A stretch of DNA of 45,295 nucleotides from an uncultured Oribacterium sp. Its GTDB lineage: Bacteria; Bacillota; Clostridia; Lachnospirales; Lachnospiraceae. Positions within the stretch are counted from its first letter, which is position 1; every line of letters begins with the position of its first letter. The translations under genes and the position numbers were made by a program. The stretch lies in assembly GCA_900770445.1 (NCBI GenBank), contig CAAGKO010000075.1, positions 1 through 45,295 on the forward strand. The letters run 5' to 3'. This document shows, piece after piece, positions 18,908-26,097 of the stretch. Below the pieces are notes generated by a model. The model saw only the letters and a list, made by a program, of their open reading frames with translations. It had not been told where the DNA came from and made no database searches.

Positions 18908-18964
18908 AAAAGAAAGTCGCCGTACGACCGGCGTTTTCTCCGGTCGTGCGACGTCCTTTTCTTT
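18908..18964 (-). terminator. Terminator after the M20 amidohydrolase gene
   Basis: An 11-bp stem with one G-U pair (18921-18931 with 18940-18950) is extended by GTCG/CGAC and flanked by complementary A-rich and T-rich tracts. On the minus strand the stem is followed by CTTTCTTTT. It separates the three-gene cysteine/peptide operon from pepT. Confidence 0.8.
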
Positions 18965-19062
18965 ATCTCTTATTTCTGACTTTGGTTATAGCATTCACGT
19001 AATGCTTTTGCAAGCTGATCTGCACAGGAAGTGGTTTTCAGACCGTGACAAAGATAGAGATG

Positions 19063-20235
19063 TTATGAAAGCTCCTTCTGATACTCCTGTACATACTCTA
19101 CGAAATACTCAACGCCCAGTGACAGTGCGCTCTCATCGATATCGAAGAATGGGCTGTGCTGTGGGAACTGACGCTCCTCCTCCGGCCAGCCGCCGCCGAG
19201 AAGCAGGAGGCACTTCTCCTGCGGGTACTTGGCGAAATCCTCGCCACCCATCTGAAGCTCCCAGTCGGTGAGGTGATCCTTACCGAAAACGGTCTCTGCG
19301 GCTCTTCTTCCGGTATCTACACAGGCGTCATCGTTGATCATTGGAGGTGGTCCGAAGTGATAATCCACTTCGATCTTGGTTCGAGTAGCCTCACCTACAC
19401 CGGCTGCTACACGCTTGATGATCTCCGGATACTGATCACGGGTCGCCGGCGTAAAGGTTCTGGCGGTACCCATGAGGTGTGCCTCTGCCGGGATAACGTT
19501 TGATGTCGTTCCGGAATTAAATGCTGTGATACTGATAACAGATGCCTCCAGCGGGTTTAATTCTCTCGCAACGACACGTTGCATCGAAAGAACGAACTCC
19601 GAAGCGGCAACTACCGGGTCTACGGTCTGGTGTGGAAGTGCACCATGGCCGCCCTTACCCTTCACATAGATATCGAAGGTATCCGCAGCGGACATAACAG
19701 GGCCATAACGAAGAGATGCATAACCTGCCGGAATCTTACTCCAGATATGCATCGCGATGAGACGATCACACTCGAGAAGCGCAGGATCATCCTTCATCAG
19801 TGCAGCACCACTGTTCTCGATGCACTCCTCTGCCGGCTGGAAAAGAAGGCGCACGGTGATGGTCAGCTCATCTTCCATCTGCTTCAGAAGCTTGGCTGCT
19901 CCGAGGAGCATGGTGATATGTGTATCATGACCGCATGCATGCATCTTGCCTTCATTCTGAGACTTCCACTCACACGCTGCCTGCTCTGTAATCGGAAGTG
20001 CATCGATATCTGCACGAATTCCGAGAATCTTATCGGAAGAATGCGGTCCTTTGATAGTGGCGATCACGCCGGTCTTGCTGGACTCCTGGTATGGAATTCC
20101 GAGTTCATCAAGATATTCCATAATCTTCTTCTGTGTATTGAACTCCTCCCATGATAACTCAGGGTGCTCATGGAAATAACGACGAAGTTCGACTAATTCG
20201 TTCTGAATCTTCTTTCCTTCTGTGATGACATCCAT
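19063..20235 (-). CDS. M20 family amidohydrolase (N-acyl-amino-acid hydrolase type)
   Basis: 390-residue metal-dependent amidohydrolase of subfamily M20D, related to aminoacylase and hippurate hydrolase. Motifs: LRRYFHEHPELSWEE, GIRADIDALPI, the metal-binding HACGHDTH, the catalytic pair QPAEE, KGKGGHGALPH in the lid domain and GGEDFA near the C terminus. AGGAGG precedes the ATG. It is the last gene of an operon with a YfcC-type transporter and a CyuA-type cysteine desulfidase, so its substrate may be an N-acylated or peptide-linked amino acid, perhaps a cysteine derivative. That substrate is inferred from neighbours only. Confidence 0.9.
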   Translation of the reverse strand: MDVITEGKKIQNELVELRRYFHEHPELSWEEFNTQKKIMEYLDELGIPYQESSKTGVIATIKGPHSSDKILGIRADIDALPITEQAACEWKSQNEGKMHACGHDTHITMLLGAAKLLKQMEDELTITVRLLFQPAEECIENSGAALMKDDPALLECDRLIAMHIWSKIPAGYASLRYGPVMSAADTFDIYVKGKGGHGALPHQTVDPVVAASEFVLSMQRVVARELNPLEASVISITAFNSGTTSNVIPAEAHLMGTARTFTPATRDQYPEIIKRVAAGVGEATRTKIEVDYHFGPPPMINDDACVDTGRRAAETVFGKDHLTDWELQMGGEDFAKYPQEKCLLLLGGGWPEEERQFPQHSPFFDIDESALSLGVEYFVEYVQEYQKELS

Positions 20236-20293
20236 TTTGTACTTCCTCCTAATGAATGATGTAAAACACGTATGTTATATTCTTTTTTTAGTA

Positions 20294-20327
20294 CAGCCTT
20301 CCGAAAATATCGACATTCGAAAGGCTG
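20294..20327. other. Inverted repeat within the cysteine operon
   Basis: A 12-bp inverted repeat with one mismatch (20294-20305 with 20316-20327) lies between the transporter and amidohydrolase genes. No T-run follows on the minus strand, so it is more likely a processing or stability element than a terminator. Confidence 0.45.
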
Positions 20328-20340
20328 CGGAATTTAAATA

Positions 20341-21750
20341 TTAGAATGGGCCGTAGTTGATCTTGGTTGCAACAATCAGTGCAATCACGCAGACAACAAA
20401 CAGTATCGAAATCAGCGGAGTAATAAACTTCCACCACTTCTTCAGCGGGATACCTGCGATCGTAAGGAAGATCAGAAGCGTACCACTGGTGAACCAGAGA
20501 GAGTTTGTAAGACCATCACCAAACTGGAATGCGAGGATCATAGTCTGACGCGTCATACCGATGATATCTGCAAGCGGAATAAGGATAGGCATGAGCGCCA
20601 TAGCCTTTGCCGAACCAGAAGTGAGGAGACCGTTGAAGATTGCGATAACGAACATAACCGCGATGGCTGCGATCGAACCCGGAAGGTTCTTCAGAGGTCT
20701 GGAAATGCTGTAAATGATCGGGTCGATGATACCGGACTCAGTAAGGATCCACTGGATACCTCTCGCAAGACCGATGACAAGTGCAGGTGTAAGACCATCC
20801 TTCGCACCGGCACAGATTGCATTGACGAGGTCATTCGGTGCCATCTTGTTCAGAAGACCAGCAGCGATGGCTGCAAACAGGAAGCATGCAGAAAGATCGT
20901 TCATAGACCATCCAAACTTTGCAACACCTGCGATGGCTGCTACGAATACGACGAGGAAAAGCAGGAGTGCCATGCTCTGTCCGCCGGTCAGCGGAGTCTT
21001 CATCTCCTCAGAATAATCTACACGGAACTTATCGGAATCAAGGTCTGCAGTGATGGACTGAATCTTTCCATTACGAACACCACGTGCATAACGAAGTACG
21101 TAAAGAATGATGATAAAGTCCGCAATGCAAAGCAGGATCAGACGGAATGCAAAGCCTGAGAACATCGGAAGCTCTGCAACTTCATGAGAAATACCTACCG
21201 TGTACACACTGGTCGGTGAGAACGAGAAGCTGATCATATCGATCATAGCGGAACATGCGATACCCGTCATCAGGTCATAGCCGAGTGCCAGAACCAGTGA
21301 CAGAACGATCGGAATGAACGGAACGATCTGCTCATTCCATCCGAGGAATCCACCGAGTGAACCGAAGATGATCATGATCAGAACCAGGATTTTCTCTGAG
21401 CCGACTGCCTCAGACTTCGAAAGAATACGGGCAACACCCTTATTCAGGGCACCGGTCCGCTTGTAAACTTCGATACATCCTGCAACGAGCATAACGAGGA
21501 ACATCATGCCGCCTGAGGATACAAGTCCGTTCGGAATCGACTGGAAAATCGCCTGCGGTCCCAGATACGTCTTTTCCGTTGCGTGGAAAGAGTTCGCGAT
21601 GACCACGGTTCTGCCATTCAGCACTTCACGATCAAATGCGCCCGGGCTGACAAACAGCGACATAATATAGCAGCCTACGATAACGAGGAATACGATGACA
21701 AATGCATTAATCGATCCACTCTTCTTCTGTTTTTTTACGTTTTCTCCCAT
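20341..21750 (-). CDS. YfcC-family membrane transporter
   Basis: 469-residue permease with about 12 hydrophobic segments. The opening INAFVIVFLVIVGCYIMSLFVSPGAFDRE, the GGFLGWNEQIVPFIPI loop and PILIPLADIIGMTRQTMILAFQFGDGLTNS match the YfcC family of anaerobic C4-dicarboxylate/amino-acid carriers. It lies 19 bases after the desulfidase gene and has AGGAG before its ATG. In other bacteria such carriers move arginine, ornithine or other amino acids or dipeptides. Here the neighbours suggest cysteine, a cysteine conjugate or an acyl-amino acid, but the substrate cannot be read from the sequence. Confidence 0.88.
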   Translation of the reverse strand: MGENVKKQKKSGSINAFVIVFLVIVGCYIMSLFVSPGAFDREVLNGRTVVIANSFHATEKTYLGPQAIFQSIPNGLVSSGGMMFLVMLVAGCIEVYKRTGALNKGVARILSKSEAVGSEKILVLIMIIFGSLGGFLGWNEQIVPFIPIVLSLVLALGYDLMTGIACSAMIDMISFSFSPTSVYTVGISHEVAELPMFSGFAFRLILLCIADFIIILYVLRYARGVRNGKIQSITADLDSDKFRVDYSEEMKTPLTGGQSMALLLFLVVFVAAIAGVAKFGWSMNDLSACFLFAAIAAGLLNKMAPNDLVNAICAGAKDGLTPALVIGLARGIQWILTESGIIDPIIYSISRPLKNLPGSIAAIAVMFVIAIFNGLLTSGSAKAMALMPILIPLADIIGMTRQTMILAFQFGDGLTNSLWFTSGTLLIFLTIAGIPLKKWWKFITPLISILFVVCVIALIVATKINYGPF

Positions 21751-21769
21751 TTCATACTCCTAACCCTTT

Positions 21770-23080
21770 TTAAAGATTTGCGTCTACATCTGCCTTATCG
21801 ATCATGACATTCAGGATCTCCTTATCCGTGGACTTCATGCCGACTCTGCCGATATATCCCATGTTTTTGATGGTTTCCTCTACATCCTGCTCCACGATAC
21901 CTTCACCGGCCTGGAACTGCTTATCACTCATGCTCATGTAGTGTGCCAGCAGTGCGGCATGTACCGAGGCGGCAATCTTCGCCGCACAGCTTCGCTTCGC
22001 ACCATCACAGACGATACCGCCAACATTGGCCAGTGTGTTCGTAATGGTCTTACCGATATGCTGATAGTCGCCACCAGCCATAAAGGTGATGGCTGCACCT
22101 GAACCGCAGGCTGCACTTACAGCGCCACAGAATGCGGAAAGAGCGCCGATATAGTGCTTGATATAGACGGAAACCAGATTACTTACGAGCATCGCCCGAT
22201 ACATCTTCTCTTCTGAGATCTTCCATTCACGAGCATAGACGAGTACCGGCATCGTCACGGTGATCCCCTGATTTCCGGAACCGGAATTGATCACGACCGG
22301 AAGCGGACATCCGCTCATACGTGCATCAGAGCCGGCGGCCGCGGCGGCGCAGGCTTCGGTACGTACATCGTGTCCCCAGTTTTCGAGGATGGTCTTCCCG
22401 ATCTGAGCACCCCAGGCGTTGTCGAGTCCCTCCTGGGAAATTTTCGAGTTCATCTCGATCTGACGCTGGATCACCGGTTTAATGTCCTCGAGATCGACGG
22501 TGTCTGCATACTCGAGAATCCCCTGAAGGCTCATCCTGTTTCGATCTGCGAGTACGGTTTCTTCTGCGCTCTCCTCCACAACAGCATTCTCTATATCGCG
22601 AAGAATCTTCTGATCCTTCTGCATATAGACGATATCCGTATGGTGGTTTGCGATACGTACACAGGCTGTATGCTCTTCTGATGCCATGATGATCTCGATA
22701 TAGAGATTCGGAACATTTTCTGCCAGATTCACATCGCAGATCTTCGCCTCGTTGAGTTTTCTGCACTCTTCACGATCTTCATCGGTGACACCGGCGATGA
22801 CTTCCAGCTTCTTATCCGGATCACCACCGACCATACCGAGGATAGCGGCGACCTCGATGCCCTTCTGTCCACCGGAATTTGGCACCGTTACGCCCTTCAC
22901 GTTTTTGATCATGTTGCCGGAGCAGTTCACTGTGATGCGCGTCGGCATCTCTCCTAAGAGTCTCCGGGCCTCAGCTGCCGCATAAGCGATCGCAATCGGC
23001 TCCGTGCAGCCCATCGCCGGAATCAGCTCCGCACGTAAGATCGCTGTGTAATTCTGGTACTCACTTTCACTCAGCTTCAT
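21770..23080 (-). CDS. cyuA: L-cysteine desulfidase / serine dehydratase-like (CyuA, UPF0597)
   Basis: 436-residue enzyme of the CyuA/YhaM family, which splits L-cysteine into pyruvate, ammonia and sulfide using an iron-sulfur cluster. The proposed catalytic Cys25 is in AMGCTEPIA. Cluster ligands of the family are matched by AACGSGAA and the pair CDGAKRSC, with a seven-residue spacing as in the archaeal prototype. Also visible are VPNSGGQKG and NSGSGNQG. Length is typical. AAGGAGG lies upstream of the ATG. It heads the operon desulfidase, transporter, amidohydrolase. Some relatives act on serine or other beta-substituted amino acids, so cysteine is likely but not certain. Confidence 0.9.
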   Translation of the reverse strand: MKLSESEYQNYTAILRAELIPAMGCTEPIAIAYAAAEARRLLGEMPTRITVNCSGNMIKNVKGVTVPNSGGQKGIEVAAILGMVGGDPDKKLEVIAGVTDEDREECRKLNEAKICDVNLAENVPNLYIEIIMASEEHTACVRIANHHTDIVYMQKDQKILRDIENAVVEESAEETVLADRNRMSLQGILEYADTVDLEDIKPVIQRQIEMNSKISQEGLDNAWGAQIGKTILENWGHDVRTEACAAAAAGSDARMSGCPLPVVINSGSGNQGITVTMPVLVYAREWKISEEKMYRAMLVSNLVSVYIKHYIGALSAFCGAVSAACGSGAAITFMAGGDYQHIGKTITNTLANVGGIVCDGAKRSCAAKIAASVHAALLAHYMSMSDKQFQAGEGIVEQDVEETIKNMGYIGRVGMKSTDKEILNVMIDKADVDANL

Positions 23081-23503
23081 ACGCTTTTTTCCTCCTTTTC
23101 TTTGCCACCCGAGAACGCCCCGGACAGCCTACTGATCATATGCAGTGCAGGATGAATGAACACTCTTAATCCGCATTTTTTGTCCATAGCATTAACCATA
23201 CTACTGATATTACCAGTACGTATGACTACATACTATCACAAAGAATATTGTCTGAATACCCAAATAACCGACAAATATTTATAAATATTTTGTAAATCAT
23301 GTCCAAATGCAGGACTTTCATCCATCCGATATATAGCCTTTCAGATGGCAGAATCGTCATAAATTTTAAATAACTGTTTTTCATGATGCCTCCCCTCTTT
23401 TTGCCATTCGTTCACGTCTCGAATAGCTCTTACGAAAAACCGCCGGACGAAGAAGCTTCGCTTCTCTGTCCGGCGGTATATCGCTCTTTTATTCGTATTC
23501 TGC
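23081..23503. other. Regulatory region upstream of cyuA operon
   Basis: 423 bp without a convincing gene. It contains the near-palindrome TACTGATATTACCAGTA (23202-23218), an AT-rich inverted repeat at 23271-23293 and, at the far end, the terminator of the GntR gene. The near-palindrome is a candidate operator for the neighbouring regulator. No clean -35/-10 pair could be fixed. Confidence 0.45.
23439..23477 (-). terminator. Terminator after the GntR gene
   Basis: A perfect 10-bp stem ACCGCCGGAC / GTCCGGCGGT (23439-23448 with 23468-23477) is followed by TTTTTCG on the minus strand. It separates the regulator gene from the operon it probably controls. Confidence 0.85.
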
Positions 23504-24154
23504 TTATTGTGCCTGGAGGAAGAAATCCTCGAAGCCACCGAAGTTATGGAGGTCGAGGCGGATGAATTCGATCACCGTAGCGGCATCTTTCTTTCGAAGA
23601 CCTTTAATAATATCGGTATGATGCTCGGTATCCTTTGACAGCAGCACATCCCGATTGCTGTTCCAGTAAAACTGTGCATATGCACGGGTCAGGCGGTTCA
23701 TCGTAAGGCGAAGCTCCTGCAGCGCATAGTCATTATGCCAGAAGCTCATAAGTTTCAGATGGAAGGTTTCATTTGCTGCCCAATGCTCAAACGGTGTGCT
23801 CTCATCGTTCTTACAGTCTTCGTTCAGCTGCTCGAGCTCATCCAGCTGACGTTCGGTCAGTGTATCGATCTTACGACTGATAAATCCACTTTCCAGAACG
23901 AAACGGAACTGCAGCATAGAGTACACGTCGTCTACCGAATAGGTGATGACCTCATAGCCGTAGCGTGGAATGCTTTTCAGTATACCATCGGCGCACATCG
24001 CAATCAGCGCATCGCGCACCGGCGATTTACTCACACCATACTTCTCCACCAGGTCCTTCTCGTTAATGATGTCTCCGGAATGCAGATTTCCTGCCAGGAG
24101 ATCCGATTCTATGCTTTTATATACAAAGTCCTTCAGATAAGATGGTGCTCTCAT
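23504..24154 (-). CDS. GntR-family regulator (FadR/FCD subfamily)
   Basis: 216-residue transcription factor. The N-terminal winged helix has the GntR signature (SGDIINEKDLVEKYGVSKSPVRDALIAMCADGILK, residues about 26-60). The C-terminal all-helical FCD ligand domain contains FRFVLESGFISRK, ANETFHLKLM and EHHTDIIKGLRKKD; the His in the last two segments and Asp residues may bind metal with the ligand, as in this family. GGGGGAAG precedes the ATG. It lies upstream of, and on the same strand as, the cysteine desulfidase operon, separated by its own terminator, so it is the likely regulator of that operon. Ligand unknown. Confidence 0.9.
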   Translation of the reverse strand: MRAPSYLKDFVYKSIESDLLAGNLHSGDIINEKDLVEKYGVSKSPVRDALIAMCADGILKSIPRYGYEVITYSVDDVYSMLQFRFVLESGFISRKIDTLTERQLDELEQLNEDCKNDESTPFEHWAANETFHLKLMSFWHNDYALQELRLTMNRLTRAYAQFYWNSNRDVLLSKDTEHHTDIIKGLRKKDAATVIEFIRLDLHNFGGFEDFFLQAQ

Positions 24155-24193
24155 TCTTCCCCCATACGCTATATAAATTCTTTCATGAACACA

Positions 24194-24206
24194 TATAACT
24201 GTTATA
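24194..24206. promoter_or_regulatory. Palindrome at the GntR gene promoter
   Basis: TATAACTGTTATA is a perfect 13-base palindrome. On the minus strand it lies just after a possible promoter (TTACAA, 16 bases, TAAACT), so it would cover the transcription start and suits an autoregulatory operator. Confidence 0.5.
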
Positions 24207-24276
24207 AGTTTATCACGCTTTTCGCGAATTGTAAGTACGGTTTTTTATGCAATCGCTTCCAAATGTTTATATGCAT

Positions 24277-25044
24277 TCAACGTGCCCGTTTCATCGCTTC
24301 CTTCGTGAGATCCTTCACAACTTCTCCGCCGATGATGAGTCCGGCGACGGAAGGCACAAACGCGACGGAGCCTGGGGTCGAGCGGCGATTACTGATGTGT
24401 TCGACATCCGGTGATATCTCTTCGGCGGAGACATAATCCTCCTCTGCCGTAAGCGGGGTCAATGCTTCTTCTGTGGAGTACACGACCTTCAGATGCTTCC
24501 CCTGCCGCTTCTTCAGCTCGCGGCGCATGACGCGGGCGAGTGGATCGATCGAGGTCTGATAGATATCCGCGACCTGGAATTTCGTGGGATCCAGCTTATT
24601 GCCGGCGCCCATGCTGCTGATGATCGGCGTACCGGCGGCCTGACAGGCCATGACGAGCTGGATCTTCGCGGTCACGGTATCGACTGCATCGATGACATAG
24701 TCATAATCTTCAAAGTGAAATTCCGCACTGGTCTCCGGCAGGAAAAAGCACTCGTGGCGATGGACGACACAGTCCGGGTTGATGTCATGGATACGCTCCT
24801 CCATCACCTCGGTTTTATAACGCCCGACGCTCTGGTGCGTGGCGATGATCTGGCGGTTGATGTTCGTGAGGCATACGGTGTCGTTATCCACGAGGTCGAT
24901 CGTGCCGACACCGGCGCGCGCGAGGGCCTCGACGGCGAAACCACCGACGCCGCCGACACCGAAGACGATGACGCGGGCCTGCTGCAAAGTTCGAACGGCT
25001 TCCGCTCCCAGCAGGAGACGGGTTCTCGAAAACTGATCTGGCAT
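24277..25044 (-). CDS. tcdA: tRNA threonylcarbamoyladenosine dehydratase
   Basis: 255-residue E1-like enzyme that cyclises t6A at position 37 of ANN-decoding tRNAs to ct6A. The nucleotide-binding GVGGVGGFAVEALARAGVG and the acidic LVDNDTVCLTNINRQ are typical of the ThiF/MoeB fold, as is YVIDAVDTVTAK. TcdA-type SMGAGNKLDPTKFQVADIYQTSIDPLARVMRRELKK follows. I start at 25044, where GAGGAG precedes MPDQFSRTRLL; the longer reading frame has no ribosome binding site. The gene stands alone between the regulator and the kinase-fold gene. Confidence 0.93.
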   Translation of the reverse strand: MPDQFSRTRLLLGAEAVRTLQQARVIVFGVGGVGGFAVEALARAGVGTIDLVDNDTVCLTNINRQIIATHQSVGRYKTEVMEERIHDINPDCVVHRHECFFLPETSAEFHFEDYDYVIDAVDTVTAKIQLVMACQAAGTPIISSMGAGNKLDPTKFQVADIYQTSIDPLARVMRRELKKRQGKHLKVVYSTEEALTPLTAEEDYVSAEEISPDVEHISNRRSTPGSVAFVPSVAGLIIGGEVVKDLTKEAMKRAR

Positions 25045-25107
25045 AGATTCTCCTCTTTCGTAAGAAAATCGCAAGGGGGTCTGACCCCATTAAAAAAATC
25101 TAAAATT

Positions 25108-25139
25108 CAAAAAGCGCTGGCGTTTATCACGTCAGCGCT
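25108..25139 (-). terminator. Terminator after the kinase-fold gene
   Basis: A 12-bp stem with one G-U pair (25111-25122 with 25128-25139) followed on the minus strand by TTTTTGAATTTT. Confidence 0.85.
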
Positions 25140-25232
25140 TCTTATCATATTCTGTTTTCCGGATGCCTGTCAATCAGAACTGCAGGTCTTCGGACCATGC
25201 GTTTATACTGCCGGTGCCGAAGGCGGTGCGGA

Positions 25233-25982
25233 TTACATCAGGTCAGCGACATTGAGCCAGCTCTCAAGGATCTCCTTCTCCTCCGGACGCTGCTTCGTGA
25301 GGTTTGCAGCGGCGACGATCGGAAGCCACTTGTGCACATAGCTCTTATCGGTGTTGGTCTTCGCGCAGAAATCCTGATAGTACTGCTCTGCCGCATCACG
25401 ATCCTCGAGGTAGAGTGTCGTGTAGGTTCTCGCTACATCGGCGCTTGCGTTACCCTGGGTGGCATGTACCCAGTCGATGAGGTACATCGTGCCATCCTCT
25501 GCGACGATGATGTTATCCGGACGGAAATCACCGTGCAGGAGCTTGAAGTGCTTCGGCATGGACTCGAGACGGGTCAGCAGCTCATAGCGCGTGCTTGCAT
25601 CGATGGTGTTGAGACCATTGATCTGGTAGGTCAGCTTATCGCGCAGCTTCTGAAGCAGCGGAGCCTTCTTCGTGAACATCAGCATCTGAAGATCGACCAT
25701 CTGTGCGATGTACTCGTTCTTCTTCTCCGGATGCTCCTTCATGAGCTCCTCGAGTGTCTTACCGGCGATGTACTCACGCTCGATCACCCACTGGCCATCC
25801 TCCTCGTAGATTCCGAGAATCTTCGGTACATGGAGGCCTTCGATGATCTCTACACGTGCGTGTGCGAAGGCTTCATGAAAAACCTCTGACTTGTCAAACG
25901 ACTTCTCAAAAATCTTCAGGATCTTATCACCATCGCGATAAACACTCTTGCCCGCTTTTTTCGATAATAATTCTCTAGCCAT
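25233..25982 (-). CDS. Aminoglycoside phosphotransferase-fold kinase, substrate unknown
   Basis: 249-residue protein with the kinase-like fold of the APH/choline kinase family. The N-lobe has KSVYRDGDKILKIF with a candidate ATP-binding Lys; the hinge region is EREYIAGKTL; the catalytic loop is LLHGDFRPDNIIV and the metal-binding motif is YLIDWVHATQGNASADVARTY. The style resembles the TIGR02172-type paralogue group of anaerobes rather than drug-resistance enzymes. AAGGAG precedes the ATG. It is followed by its own terminator. The substrate may be a sugar or small alcohol; nothing here decides it, and antibiotic resistance should not be assumed. Confidence 0.8.
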   Translation of the reverse strand: MARELLSKKAGKSVYRDGDKILKIFEKSFDKSEVFHEAFAHARVEIIEGLHVPKILGIYEEDGQWVIEREYIAGKTLEELMKEHPEKKNEYIAQMVDLQMLMFTKKAPLLQKLRDKLTYQINGLNTIDASTRYELLTRLESMPKHFKLLHGDFRPDNIIVAEDGTMYLIDWVHATQGNASADVARTYTTLYLEDRDAAEQYYQDFCAKTNTDKSYVHKWLPIVAAANLTKQRPEEKEILESWLNVADLM

Positions 25983-26033
25983 AGTTGTTCTCCTTTTTTA
26001 AGTATGAGTCTATTTTACTACACTTCATGATAA

Positions 26034-26075
26034 AAGGAATACAAATTTGTTAAATTAATAACAAATTTTTTCCTT
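26034..26075 (-). terminator. AT-rich hairpin after glgB, probable terminator
   Basis: AAGGAA...AAATTTGTT (26034-26051) mirrors AACAAATTT...TTCCTT (26060-26075). On the minus strand the stem ends in CCTTTTATC. It is weak in GC but well placed between glgB and the kinase-fold gene. Confidence 0.6.
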
Positions 26076-26097
26076 ATAACTTTTTATCTATACCGGC

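Noticed and set aside
25233..25982. Aminoglycoside resistance gene
   Set aside because: Only the general kinase fold is shared; it lacks signs of transfer and its closest style is a metabolic paralogue group.
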